Source of the DNA: Vibrio sp. CB1-14
GTDB lineage: Bacteria; Pseudomonadota; Gammaproteobacteria; Enterobacterales; Vibrionaceae
Direction: 5' to 3'
Length of the DNA stretch: 64,000 nucleotides
Assembly: GCF_040412085.2 (NCBI RefSeq)
Contig: NZ_CP115921.1
Coordinates: 558,001 to 622,000, forward strand
Shown: in pieces, positions 18,433 to 27,973 of the stretch
How the letters are laid out: each line of letters begins with the position of its first letter
Position numbering within the stretch: the stretch's first letter is position 1
Notes under the pieces: model-generated
The model's input: the letters and a program-made list of their open reading frames with translations, nothing else
Databases searched by the model: none
Told to the model about the DNA's origin: nothing
Made by a program: the position numbers and the translations under genes

Positions 18433-18620
18433 AGAATACCATGAAAAACGAGGTTTGAATAAGCTTAGCTACCAATCAACAACTTGCTTATTACCCCATT
18501 TCGACCGAAATTCTTACAGAGCGCACACTCTTATCGAGCCTTATATGACAAGAGATGATCGCAATCACATTGTGGCACTTTATCTTTTGACACTTATTCG
18601 AACATGCTTATGATTCGATC

Positions 18621-18638
18621 TTGCAAACGTTCCCAAAA
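18621..18638 (+). promoter_or_regulatory. LacI/ScrR-type operator upstream of scrA
   Basis: TTGCAAACGTTCCCAAAA, the exact reverse complement of the scrB operator, about 70 bp before the scrA start. The rest of the 310-bp scrR-scrA gap (18397-18706) contains one CRP-like site with a perfect right half TCACA (18554-18569) and no other feature I can support. Confidence 0.8.
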
Positions 18639-18706
18639 ATGAATTCAACACACTTTATTGAGAACAACATTAGATAATAACGCACAAAATGTAACCGGAG
18701 CTCGTT

Positions 18707-20152
18707 ATGAACTATCCAGTCATAGCCAAACAACTACTCGCGCTGCTTGGGGGAAAGGACAACCTCTCTGCCTTGGCACATTGCGCTACTCGCTTACGCC
18801 TCGCTGTAAAAGATGAATCGCTGATCCAAGAAAAAGCAATCGACGATCTAGAAGGCGTGAAAGGACAATTCAAAGTCGCTGGTCAGTATCAGATCATTTT
18901 CGGCTCTGGGATCGTTAACCAAGTTTACGCTGAACTCGCTAAACTGACTGGCATGTCCGAAATGTCAACCAAAGACGTAGCCTCCGCGGGTGCTCAAAAG
19001 CAAAACTGGCTGCAACGTGCAGTAAAAGGCTTATCAGACATTTTTGTACCTATCATCCCTGCTATTGTTGCCGGTGGTCTATTGATGGGTATCTTCAACT
19101 TGCTGACCGCACCAGGCCTGTTTATTGAAGGACAATCGCTGATTGATGCGAATCCAGGTCTTGCCGATCTGGCCAGCATGATTAACACCTTTGCGAACGC
19201 ACCATTTGTTTACTTACCTGTTCTGCTCGCATTCTCAGCTTCGAAGAAATTTGGCGGTAACCCTTTCCTTGGCGCAGCCCTTGGTATGTTGATGGTTCAC
19301 CCTGATCTATTGAACGGCTGGGGCTTTGGTGGCGCAGCAGTATCAGGTACGATCCCAACTTGGAACATCTTAGGCTTTGAAATCCAAAAAGTCGGTTACC
19401 AAGGCTCTGTGTTACCTGTACTGGTATCGGCGTTCATTCTTGCTAAAGTAGAAAATGGCCTGCGCAAGTTTATCCCATCTGTTTTGGATAACCTGCTAAC
19501 ACCAATGCTCGCTATCTTTATCACAGGTTTCCTAACCTTTACGGTTGTCGGTCCATTCGCTCGTGATATTGGCTTCTTACTTGGTGATGGCCTTAACTGG
19601 CTATACGACTCAGCAGGTTTTGTTGGTGGCGCACTATTTGGATTTATCTACGCACCGTTTGTTATTACCGGTATGCACCACAGCTTTATTGCTATCGAGA
19701 CTCAGCTTCTGACTGACATTGCGATTACAGGCGGAACGTTCATCTTCCCAATTGCAGCAATGTCTAACATTGCACAAGGCGGTGCAGCACTTGCGGTCGG
19801 CCTAACCACGAAAGATATCAAGCTTAAAGGGATTGCAATGCCTTCTGGTGTGACTGCTTTACTAGGTATCACAGAGCCGGCAATGTTTGGTGTTAACCTA
19901 AAACTTCGCTACCCGTTCATCGCAGCTATCATCGGTGCAGCCATCTCAAGTGCTTTCATCACTATGTTTAATGTGAAAGCACAAGCACTAGGCGCGGCCG
20001 GTCTACCAGGCATCATCTCGATTCGACCAGAGAATATCGGCTACTACGTCGCAGGTATGGCCATTTCATTTGCTATCGCGTTTGGTCTAACGATTGTTCT
20101 AGGGATGCGCAGCAAGCAAACCGCTAGCAATCAAACCGAGGCATCGGCTTAG
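18707..20152 (+). CDS. scrA: Sucrose-specific PTS enzyme IIBC
   Basis: 481 residues. The EIIB domain (1-85) has the phosphocysteine at residue 26 in LAHCATRLRL, and the rest is the glucose/sucrose-type EIIC membrane domain with PFVITGMHHSFIAIETQLL and GITEPAMFGVNLKLRYPF. There is no EIIA domain, so it probably uses the general EIIA-Glc. It imports sucrose as sucrose-6-phosphate for ScrB. TTGPS-independent evidence of function is the neighbouring scrR/scrB pair and shared operators; trehalose is the main alternative substrate in this family but GH32 next door argues for sucrose. Confidence 0.93.
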   Translation: MNYPVIAKQLLALLGGKDNLSALAHCATRLRLAVKDESLIQEKAIDDLEGVKGQFKVAGQYQIIFGSGIVNQVYAELAKLTGMSEMSTKDVASAGAQKQNWLQRAVKGLSDIFVPIIPAIVAGGLLMGIFNLLTAPGLFIEGQSLIDANPGLADLASMINTFANAPFVYLPVLLAFSASKKFGGNPFLGAALGMLMVHPDLLNGWGFGGAAVSGTIPTWNILGFEIQKVGYQGSVLPVLVSAFILAKVENGLRKFIPSVLDNLLTPMLAIFITGFLTFTVVGPFARDIGFLLGDGLNWLYDSAGFVGGALFGFIYAPFVITGMHHSFIAIETQLLTDIAITGGTFIFPIAAMSNIAQGGAALAVGLTTKDIKLKGIAMPSGVTALLGITEPAMFGVNLKLRYPFIAAIIGAAISSAFITMFNVKAQALGAAGLPGIISIRPENIGYYVAGMAISFAIAFGLTIVLGMRSKQTASNQTEASA

Positions 20153-20195
20153 TCGTCACCAATTTACCCTGTAAAGATAGACCCCCTACCTACCC

Positions 20196-20220
20196 AAAGG
20201 CTCACACAGTGTGAGCCTTT
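20196..20220. terminator. Bidirectional terminator, scrA / metallo-hydrolase
   Basis: 12-bp perfect inverted repeat around position 20208 (AAAGGCTCACAC/GTGTGAGCCTTT) ending in TTTT. The stop codon of the convergent minus-strand gene lies inside it. Confidence 0.85.
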
Positions 20221-21266
20221 TCATTTTCATCCCACCAGCGCTCTTGCCCACTTACTTTTAGTTCACGAAGTAACACCTTTTGGCCAATCTTTGGACATAG
20301 GAAATCGACTCCTAAGCGTCTGGCTTCTTGCTCTGCTCTAAGTAGTGGGTCATTCCAAACATGATAAGAAAGGTCAAACGTCGTATTATGGATTGGCAGC
20401 ATCACTCTGCCCTGTACATCCAAGTGAGCCTGAACACTTTGTTCAGGAAACATATGGATGTCAGCCCAGTTCTCATCGTAGGCTCCGGTTTCCATAAGCG
20501 TCAGGTCAAAAGGACCATAACGCTCTCCAATCTGTTTGAACCCGCCGAAATAGCCCGAGTCTCCACTAAAGTAAATCCTCGACTCATTCCCCAAGATAAC
20601 CCAACTTCCCCACAACGAACTGTCGCGCTGTTTAAGCGATCGACCCGAGAAATGCTGTGTTGGCGCAAACGCAAAGCGAACTCCACTCACCACCATTGAC
20701 TGCCACCAATCGAACTCTACGATCTTGTCATCTGCGACTCCCCACTCTATCAAATGACTCGCCACACATTTCGGCACCAAAAACACCCCTACCTTATTGT
20801 GAAGCTGCTTAATGGTTTGCTTATCCAAGTGGTCGTAGTGATCATGGCTTATTAAACACACATCAATGAATGGCAGCTCACTGATGGTAATCGGTAAGTC
20901 GTGATAGCGCTTTGGGCCAGCCCACTCTAGAGGAGAGGCTCGATTACCCAATACCGGGTCAGTCAATAGGGTGAGGCTATCGACTTTCATTAGTACCGAG
21001 GAGTGCCCTAACCGGTAAACACAATCGCGGGTTTCAGCTTTTATCGTCTGAGAACACATGGTTTCAATCGGGATAGCGGGCGCTTGAAAACTAAGGATTT
21101 TATCGAGATTAAGATAGGAGCGTAGTGTGGTAATCGTATCTTTGAACTTTGGGTTATAAAGGACTTCTGAGTTGGTAAAGCGTTGGGGTGTAGTGTTATT
21201 GAGCTTGGTGTCCGAGAAAAGGGGCAATAGTCGAGTCTTAACATTCCTTGATAGAGACGCTGGCAT
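20202..21266 (-). CDS. MBL-fold metallo-hydrolase (NAPE-PLD/RomA-like)
   Basis: 354 residues of the metallo-beta-lactamase fold. Metal-binding motif SHDHYDHLDKQTI, then FAPTQHFSGRS, FSGDSGYF (bridging Asp) and LPIHNTTFDLSYHVWNDPL. This set is typical of the branch that includes N-acyl-phosphatidylethanolamine phospholipase D and RomA-like proteins. No convincing signal peptide or lipobox. Start at 21266 has AGGAAG nine bases upstream. The substrate cannot be read from sequence; hydrolysis of a phosphodiester in a lipid is the family precedent. Confidence 0.82.
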   Translation of the reverse strand: MPASLSRNVKTRLLPLFSDTKLNNTTPQRFTNSEVLYNPKFKDTITTLRSYLNLDKILSFQAPAIPIETMCSQTIKAETRDCVYRLGHSSVLMKVDSLTLLTDPVLGNRASPLEWAGPKRYHDLPITISELPFIDVCLISHDHYDHLDKQTIKQLHNKVGVFLVPKCVASHLIEWGVADDKIVEFDWWQSMVVSGVRFAFAPTQHFSGRSLKQRDSSLWGSWVILGNESRIYFSGDSGYFGGFKQIGERYGPFDLTLMETGAYDENWADIHMFPEQSVQAHLDVQGRVMLPIHNTTFDLSYHVWNDPLLRAEQEARRLGVDFLCPKIGQKVLLRELKVSGQERWWDENEKAHTV

Positions 21267-21528
21267 AGTGAGCTTCCTATTGAGTCATTGTGCCCATCCA
21301 GTGTTGCGGCTCAAAGTGACACTTCAATGCCAGTTTGACGAAAGCTATGTGTCGATAACATGAAGATACTGACACATTTGATGCCACAAAACTAACCTCA
21401 GTCTTTGCAGTAAATGAATCAAAAGTACTAGCCCCTAAGAGGCACTTCGCAGTTTATGCAACCTAACTTATATGACTACCTACACCATGCTAGCATCGCT
21501 CGATATTTAGTCTACGTTAGAGTTCGAA

Positions 21529-24500
21529 ATGGGAAAGCCAGCCGCACGTATTGGCGACAATCATCAGTGTCCTGAAACAACCAGTAAAGTACCTCACATC
21601 GGTGGCCCCGTCGCTGCTGGCTCTTCTAGCATCACTGTCAATGGTATGCCTGCCGCCCGTAAAGGTGACAAACTGATTTGCGTTGGTCCACCAGATACGA
21701 TTAAAGAAGGATCTTCTTCAGTATTTATTGATGGTAAACCTGCAGCACGTATGGGAGATGGAACCGCGCATGGCGGGCAGATTGTCGCTGGCAGCGGAAA
21801 TGTCTTCATCGGCAATGCTGGGAAATCGCCTGCAGCTTCATCAAGTTCTGGTAGTAAAGCTAAGACATCTGAATCTAAACAGAGTGAATCTAAGTCCAAG
21901 TCGTCATCAACCCCTTCATCACAAAGCGGTTCATCGCAAAACAGTGGCAAAGCTTCTAAGGCTGAAAGCAGCGCATCGCAATCTGATAGCGCACAGGATC
22001 AAATAAACACGGCAACTCACTCGCAGAACGAGCCTGAAGAAGCCGCTCTACCTATTTCAATTATCCCTATTCGTTATGCTTACGACACCGAGTTCTTAGC
22101 CAATCCACCGCCTGCACCTTACGCACAGCATAAGCTTAATAAAGTACTACCAAAAATCACCCGCCAGCTCCGAGATGGTTGGGTATATGTATTTAACGAA
22201 ACCACGAAAGAACTCAAAGAGCATCAGATAGATGGAGCAGTCATAAGTAACGGTGGCATCCAATATCCTGAAGGCACGACACTGAGTCTCGCGTTCTCTC
22301 TGTTTCAATGGACACCGCGAATCAAAAACACGCTTAGTGAGCAGGCGTATCTTAGAAATCGTTTTATGCGTCGGATCCGCTGTCAGCAAACCCCTCAAAA
22401 GCACACCAGCAATGCAGAAAGTTTAGACTCACTCGCGGATAATCATGTAGAACATCAATTCGCTCACAGCTCGGCGTCCGCTTCGGGACAATCTGAGCAC
22501 CCACTAAATCATGTAAAACCAGCCTTCGACTCAGCACAGTGGCTAACCAATGCAACAACCCCAGACAAGCTAGTCGTTGCACTTGATGACCCTTATTCTG
22601 ATCTTCAAGACCTTACTTATCCTATTCTCCACCATGTTCGAGATTATTTGATGATCACTGAAGGAGATGAAGAGACACATCACAAGCTATTGATGGCTGG
22701 GATAGTGCGCAACCTTGCTCGCGTCCAAATAGACCAAAAACACTGGCCATCGAAGGTAACTCAAGAGAACTATGTCCAGTTTGAACAAGATCTACATCAG
22801 TATCTCGTGGCACTCGATGTGGAAACGATGGCTAAGCAGGTAAAAAACACTAACCTCGCCAACACCATGAGACATGGCAGTCAACACTCAACAAAAGCTC
22901 GAGAGAAACTTTTAAACGTATGGGGGTATCGGCCGAGCGGTGATATCCACGCGCAATGGGCGAAAAAGAAATCACTCAACAAATACGTTGACTGGTCAAG
23001 GCTCGACGCCTTCTCTACCCAGTTAGACCAACAACTCGATCGAGTCGATGCGCAGTTGGGGCTCAGTATTGACCTTCTATGCGCACTAATTCGAGATCTC
23101 GACGACGATCCTATTTCTTTGGGGATCGACAACCAAACTAAACAAGGTGTCGATCAGTATCTCGACCTTATGGATCTTGTGGTCACAACGTTAAAAACAG
23201 GAGCAGAGCATAGAGAAAAAAGCCAATCTAGTGTCAATAGTTTGTTGAGTGAACGTACTATACTCGCCTACGCCCCTTATGGAGGCAGTAAAGCTCTTGC
23301 TCAAGCCATAGCGCGAGATTTCAATCACGATGCTGATTTTGCTGGTATGTCTCGGTTCTCGGATCTTCTAGGCGTTACCAACAACTTCAGCGCTTGGGTT
23401 GAACAGCCCGATGTCAGAGAACAACACTGGTTCAGTATTCTCGACGAGCATTCTAAAAAAGTCATGCAGGCAATTACCTCCTCCGTTGTAGATTCGACCT
23501 CAGGTGCTTTTGATAGGATTTTGCTCGCCCTTTTCCCATTGACACCCAGTACCGGTTCCCAGTCCAAACGGCTGCTACTTATGTCTCTTTGGGGTGCAAC
23601 CGTTAATCGCTTTACCCTCAAAATCAACCGCGACTATATTCAAGCCTCACAAACAGCACGCCAACAGCTACGCGACATTATCGAGCACAAAAAACGTCTA
23701 TACGATGAAAAAATCATGAGCCGAAAGCGCTATCAACAACGCGCCCTAGTGCTGCTAAATCTACAAAAGCGATTTGCTAAGACACTACAAAACACTGACT
23801 TCATCACCATAGTTAACAACGACCGAAGTACTCAGTTTAGGGCTGAGGTGAGTAGGCAAGTTGAGCAGTATGTGAGTGCTTCTTATAGTAATTTTAAGGA
23901 AAAAGCTGCTCATGGTGCTCAATCTGTTGGAGGATTACTTAATTCCACTATTGTTCTAATAAACTTGCTCAATCTACAAACATCTATGGATACTCTTCGA
24001 TCACTGCCGGAGGAATCGAAACAATATAGAAAAGCATGGGAAGATCTGAGTATCAGTTTTTTGTGGACTCTGCATGCTATTGGGGCAACTACGGAGAGTG
24101 CAGCCAAATATTGGTTAGGTCGCAACAAAAGCGCCAATCTATTAGAATCTAGCCTCAAAGACGCGGTTAGAAGTGGTCATACAAAAGCAACTAGAAGAGT
24201 AACCAGCATACTGGCAAAAGGCATTGCTGTAGGGTGCGTCGCAGGGATAGCGGCCGTCATATGGGAATCCTATAGAGATATAAAACGTATACTAAGTGAA
24301 GAGGATGACCTTGTAGTCAGATCATTATTATCTGCTAGAGTGGGAGCTATCTTAGCTCAATCAGTAGCATGGACGACATATTTTATAAACGCGTTTGTAC
24401 GGAAACTTCCTTATTCCATGACACTTCCAATATGGGCTACATCAACGCTCTTTTGGGGAAGTCTAGTCTTTCTAGTTCTATCGATTTTACTTTACCTGCT

Positions 24501-25017
24501 TGAGAAAACGCCGCTTGAAAAATGGATACGTGAATCAACCTGGGGAACGCACTCAAAAAACTGGCCTGAAATAAGAGAGCTCAATGATTATTACTGCTTG
24601 ATCTTCCAGCCAATAGCAAAAATACACAATATACAGTATGCCCCATACATTGAAGATTCCAGCTATATAGGCGAAATTCCAATAAAGCCAGAAAGTTACA
24701 TTATCGACATTTCTTTCACCAAACTAGGTCAAGCTCCATTTGTTGAACTCTGTGATAGTAACGCTGCTATCTTATCTCACAGTGAAATAGTCAACATTAA
24801 GGGATATCAATCGGTCAGGTGTTGGATCAGCACTAAGCTCAACAAAGTAAAACTTCGTGTCGGCTATGAAGGGAGTTCTTTACCAGAGTTCATCATCACA
24901 GCAAACAGTCAAAATAAAGTCACTATCGTTTCCAGCGAAAATAACTCTACTCAACTCCAAGGCATCACGTTAGCGAGTGCTAAATGTACAAATCAGACTT
25001 CAAAAACAGAGACCTAA
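21529..25017 (+). CDS. PAAR-domain T6SS effector, VasX/MIX-like, with membrane C-terminus
   Basis: 1162 residues. Residues 1-97 are a PAAR domain (GKPAARIGDNHQC at the start, two further PAAR motifs GMPAARKGD and GKPAARMGD) that would cap the T6SS spike. A Ser/Lys/Gln-rich linker (~98-180) follows, then a region like the VasX N-terminus: ISIIPIRYAYDTEF and QLRDGWVYVFNE (about residues 211-222), which fits the MIX marker hRxGhhYhh. The C-terminal third has about three hydrophobic segments near residues 892-912, 938-957 and 965-990, as in pore-forming VasX. Base composition becomes AT-richer from about 23,840. Overlaps the next gene by 34 bp. No vgrG, hcp or sheath genes are nearby, so it is an orphan effector. 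Confidence 0.85.
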   Translation: MGKPAARIGDNHQCPETTSKVPHIGGPVAAGSSSITVNGMPAARKGDKLICVGPPDTIKEGSSSVFIDGKPAARMGDGTAHGGQIVAGSGNVFIGNAGKSPAASSSSGSKAKTSESKQSESKSKSSSTPSSQSGSSQNSGKASKAESSASQSDSAQDQINTATHSQNEPEEAALPISIIPIRYAYDTEFLANPPPAPYAQHKLNKVLPKITRQLRDGWVYVFNETTKELKEHQIDGAVISNGGIQYPEGTTLSLAFSLFQWTPRIKNTLSEQAYLRNRFMRRIRCQQTPQKHTSNAESLDSLADNHVEHQFAHSSASASGQSEHPLNHVKPAFDSAQWLTNATTPDKLVVALDDPYSDLQDLTYPILHHVRDYLMITEGDEETHHKLLMAGIVRNLARVQIDQKHWPSKVTQENYVQFEQDLHQYLVALDVETMAKQVKNTNLANTMRHGSQHSTKAREKLLNVWGYRPSGDIHAQWAKKKSLNKYVDWSRLDAFSTQLDQQLDRVDAQLGLSIDLLCALIRDLDDDPISLGIDNQTKQGVDQYLDLMDLVVTTLKTGAEHREKSQSSVNSLLSERTILAYAPYGGSKALAQAIARDFNHDADFAGMSRFSDLLGVTNNFSAWVEQPDVREQHWFSILDEHSKKVMQAITSSVVDSTSGAFDRILLALFPLTPSTGSQSKRLLLMSLWGATVNRFTLKINRDYIQASQTARQQLRDIIEHKKRLYDEKIMSRKRYQQRALVLLNLQKRFAKTLQNTDFITIVNNDRSTQFRAEVSRQVEQYVSASYSNFKEKAAHGAQSVGGLLNSTIVLINLLNLQTSMDTLRSLPEESKQYRKAWEDLSISFLWTLHAIGATTESAAKYWLGRNKSANLLESSLKDAVRSGHTKATRRVTSILAKGIAVGCVAGIAAVIWESYRDIKRILSEEDDLVVRSLLSARVGAILAQSVAWTTYFINAFVRKLPYSMTLPIWATSTLFWGSLVFLVLSILLYLLEKTPLEKWIRESTWGTHSKNWPEIRELNDYYCLIFQPIAKIHNIQYAPYIEDSSYIGEIPIKPESYIIDISFTKLGQAPFVELCDSNAAILSHSEIVNIKGYQSVRCWISTKLNKVKLRVGYEGSSLPEFIITANSQNKVTIVSSENNSTQLQGITLASAKCTNQTSKTET

Positions 25018-25790
25018 AACGATCCAAAGCTAGTAACCAAAGTGACAATGCGAGACAGAATGTACTAAACGAAGCCGAATCAATTTTTACATGGACCGTT
25101 ATCCCAAACCGCGTAACCAGTGATTATCTCATCGTCGGATTTTACCTGTGCTTATCTATTTCTTTGGGTGTATATATGTTTGTTAATGATGCATCGCTAG
25201 GGTTCGTACTATTTTCTACCATATTGTGGTCGCTAATCTCTCTAGTTCCTTATTTTACGATGTTCAAACCTCAAACCTATGACTTTGAACTCACGAAATA
25301 CGGAGTGCGGGTTAGCACTACGGATAACGCACATGAGATATTCTACTCCGCCACCCGCAAAGCAGCTTGGATAGGATGTATAGCATGTGTCATCGCCTTT
25401 TTCGCTATTGCCCCATTGGCTTTTGCAGGTGGAGCGGCGTTCGCTCTAATGGCACCGAAGTTTACTCAGTTTAAAAGACAAACCGTGTATAGTTCTTTCC
25501 ATTTCCATGAAGTTGTCTCATTCAAATACCATCGCAAATCTTGGTACATGTCGATCCATCCTCACTTCCCGACTGAGACGCGACAGTCCGTGTACTACGA
25601 TCATATGTCACCGTACTACTTTTTTATTGAACCCAATAAGCTATACCTTTTATCTCAGCACTCAAAACCGTTGCTTCAATTGAGGAAGCCAAAGAAGTCG
25701 AAAACCTCGATGAGCTTAGACCTATCTTCGACTTCCCTACAAATCCTCGACAATGAGAAACTAAGCTTACTTCGCAAAGCGCGTATATAG
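24984..25790 (+). CDS. Membrane protein, candidate immunity protein to the PAAR effector
   Basis: 268 residues, no family recognised. It has about four hydrophobic segments in two pairs (YLIVGFYLCLSISLGVYMFV, GFVLFSTILWSLISLVPYF; IGCIACVIAFFAIAPLAF), a charged N-terminus and a soluble C-terminal half, so it should sit in the inner membrane. Its start lies inside the 3' end of the effector gene (34-bp overlap), a coupling typical of effector-immunity pairs; the ribosome site is weak, fitting translational coupling. Composition is AT-rich like the effector's 3' part. Immunity function is inferred from position and topology. Confidence 0.65.
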   Translation: MYKSDFKNRDLKRSKASNQSDNARQNVLNEAESIFTWTVIPNRVTSDYLIVGFYLCLSISLGVYMFVNDASLGFVLFSTILWSLISLVPYFTMFKPQTYDFELTKYGVRVSTTDNAHEIFYSATRKAAWIGCIACVIAFFAIAPLAFAGGAAFALMAPKFTQFKRQTVYSSFHFHEVVSFKYHRKSWYMSIHPHFPTETRQSVYYDHMSPYYFFIEPNKLYLLSQHSKPLLQLRKPKKSKTSMSLDLSSTSLQILDNEKLSLLRKARI

Positions 25791-25818
25791 TTAAAACATC
25801 CCCGCTACGCCATGCGAG

Positions 25819-26301
25819 ATGATTATGAAAGAGTTAAAGCAAATACAATGGCCCGAGTACTTCCACCCCAAAAATGCGCCGGTGCATGTAAGAAACGAGA
25901 AGATTGTGCCTACGGACTGTGAACCAGTCTGGAATTGGATAGTTAGCGCGCCTTGTTGGCCGAACTGGCAGCATCGTAGGACACAAGTGCAAATTGTTAA
26001 AGGTGACAGTAGCGAGCTGCACAAAGGGACGGTATTTAACTGGGTGACTAAAACCATGCATTTTGAATGTACGGTAGTTGAGTATGAACCGTTTGAGCGT
26101 ATTGCATGGCGAGGCAAGACAGGTGGAGTCGATATGTACCACGCTTGGTTGATTACACCTTGCACCCAAGGGTGCCACATTATCACAGAATCGACACAGC
26201 GAGGCGGACTTCGCTGGCTAACCGGCCTGTTTGTTAAAAAGCAAGTCGACGCCTACCACCAGCATTGGTTAGAAACACTGGCGGCTCAAAAGAAAAGCTA
26301 A
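25819..26301 (+). CDS. SRPBCC-family protein
   Basis: 160 residues resembling the START/Bet v1-like SRPBCC fold: an N-terminal boundary condition motif (KIVPTDCEPVWNWIVSAPCWPNWQHR) then strands (GTVFNWVTKTMHFECTVVEYEPFERIAWRGKT) and a C-terminal helix (RGGLRWLTGLFVKKQVDAYHQHWLETL). These proteins bind hydrophobic ligands; function unknown here. The start could equally be the ATG at 25825. It follows the immunity candidate by 28 bp on the same strand but is unlikely to be functionally linked. Confidence 0.7.
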   Translation: MIMKELKQIQWPEYFHPKNAPVHVRNEKIVPTDCEPVWNWIVSAPCWPNWQHRRTQVQIVKGDSSELHKGTVFNWVTKTMHFECTVVEYEPFERIAWRGKTGGVDMYHAWLITPCTQGCHIITESTQRGGLRWLTGLFVKKQVDAYHQHWLETLAAQKKS

Positions 26302-26330
26302 TTGGACATTGTACAAACTGAGTTTAATGT

Positions 26331-26813
26331 TTATAACGTTTTCAGCATCCAAACATCACAGCCATTATGTAGCGTGCCCGGATAAGGTTTCGAAAGGTGC
26401 TCAAAGCCTGCAAGCTCATAAAGCTTGATAGCGGCCGTCATTGAGCTCAGCGTATCAAGGTAGCAGCTTTGATAGCCCTGCTGTTTGGCAAATGCCAAAC
26501 ATTGCTCTGTTAGCTTTTTCCCCAATCCATGCCCGCGACTTGTCGGCAGCAAAAATAGCTTCTTCAGCTCACAAACCCCAGCGTGCTCACCAAACGGAGC
26601 AATACCACCGCCACCAACCACTTCGCCATCCAATAAGGCGACCAAGTAGAGGCTTCCCTCTCCTTCATAGTAGTGTTCACTCATCGCCAACACTTCAGGA
26701 TCCGAAGGACCAAAACCATCACCAATCGCTCCATATTCTGCACCAACTGTTTTAATCACGTCACAAAGCGCTTCATCATGCTCTGCGGCCACTTTTACTA
26801 CTTGTACATCCAT
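26331..26813 (-). CDS. GNAT-family N-acetyltransferase
   Basis: About 160 residues with the GNAT fold: GEVVGGGGIAPFGE (strand 4), CELKKLFLLPTSRGHGLGKKLTEQCLAFAKQQGY containing the acetyl-CoA loop RGHGLGKKL, and YLDTLSSMTAAIKLYELAGFEH. Start is uncertain: ATG 26813 has GGA at about -10, ATG 26825 is the other option, and longer starts add an atypical N-terminus. Substrate unknown. Confidence 0.8.
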   Translation of the reverse strand: MDVQVVKVAAEHDEALCDVIKTVGAEYGAIGDGFGPSDPEVLAMSEHYYEGEGSLYLVALLDGEVVGGGGIAPFGEHAGVCELKKLFLLPTSRGHGLGKKLTEQCLAFAKQQGYQSCYLDTLSSMTAAIKLYELAGFEHLSKPYPGTLHNGCDVWMLKTL

Positions 26814-26957
26814 TGCATTTTCCATTGTGATTAAGAGGGGAGCGACGACGCTCTTCTGAGTAATATATCTTATGAACAATTCTCTGTTTAGCTAATGTTG
26901 GCATCGGGTTAGGATTTACTACTGATTTTGATAGGCTTTGACCATGAGTTTTTAACC

Positions 26958-27857
26958 ATGAATAGCACCGTTACACTCTCCTTTGCCGCCATGACGGCGT
27001 TTGCATTCAACTCGCTACTGTGTCGCCTAGCGCTTGGCAGTAGTGCTATCGACCCGGTGAGTTTTACCTCAATTCGTCTTATCAGCGGAGCCGCAACACT
27101 TATTGTCCTCAGTACCTTGATTGCCCGCAGGCAGGGAACCAAAGCTAAAACACCAAACGCGTCCATTCCACTGAAACAGTCCATTGTACTCGGTGCGACT
27201 TTGTTTGGTTATGCACTGCTGTTTTCTTTGGCTTATATTACGCTAGATACTGGCACTGGAGCCCTAATTTTATTCGGTACCGTACAGTTTGCACTTGTCA
27301 TCCATCATCGTCTTACTGGACATACCCTCACCCCACTCGAGATGGTCGGCATGTTCGTCGCTGTTGGCGGATTTATCTTGCTGCTACTACCGGGGGCAGC
27401 TCAGCCATCTTGGTTGGGAGCAAGTCTAATGGTGGCCTCTGGGCTCTGTTGGAGTGGCTTTACGTTACTAGGAAAGCAGGTTAATTCACCGGTTATAGCA
27501 ACGAAGCAAGGTTTCATCGTCGCCAGTGTAATGGTTTTCGCTTTTGCGATTCTAAGCCAGGTACTGTTCGCTTTACCAAGTACATTCACTGCGTCCGGCA
27601 TCTTATATGCCCTGCTTTCTGGCGTCATCGCTTCTGGGCTTGGCTATTATCTTTGGTACCGCCTTCTGCCAACTATCGACGTACTGCAAGCGTCATTGAT
27701 GCAACTAAGCGTGCCAGCAATCGCTATGTTTCTTGGGTGGGGATTGCTGGCAGAAACGCCGTCTCACCTGTCGTTGCTGGCGACCGTATTGATTCTGACC
27801 GGAATCGCCGTTGCGACATGGGCGAAGTCGCGCTCGTCTGTGAAAATCGATAAATAG
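26958..27857 (+). CDS. EamA/DMT-family transporter
   Basis: 299 residues, ten hydrophobic segments arranged as two EamA repeats. Typical features are FNSLLCRLALGSSAIDPVSFTSIRLISGA at the N-terminus and SGVIASGLGYYLWYRLLPTIDVLQASLMQLSVPAIAMFLGWGLLAE in the second repeat. Members export amino acids, metabolites or drugs across the inner membrane. Start at ATG 26958; an in-frame TTG at 26928 is possible. Substrate cannot be predicted. Confidence 0.82.
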   Translation: MNSTVTLSFAAMTAFAFNSLLCRLALGSSAIDPVSFTSIRLISGAATLIVLSTLIARRQGTKAKTPNASIPLKQSIVLGATLFGYALLFSLAYITLDTGTGALILFGTVQFALVIHHRLTGHTLTPLEMVGMFVAVGGFILLLLPGAAQPSWLGASLMVASGLCWSGFTLLGKQVNSPVIATKQGFIVASVMVFAFAILSQVLFALPSTFTASGILYALLSGVIASGLGYYLWYRLLPTIDVLQASLMQLSVPAIAMFLGWGLLAETPSHLSLLATVLILTGIAVATWAKSRSSVKIDK

Positions 27858-27973
27858 CTGTGATTGCCAAATAGAAATCTAGATAAGATACAAAACCTTA
27901 ATTGGTATCTGAGCGCAATCTGCACTAACTTATAGCCAAGATAACTTAGTCCAAACTGCCTATTGAGATGCCA

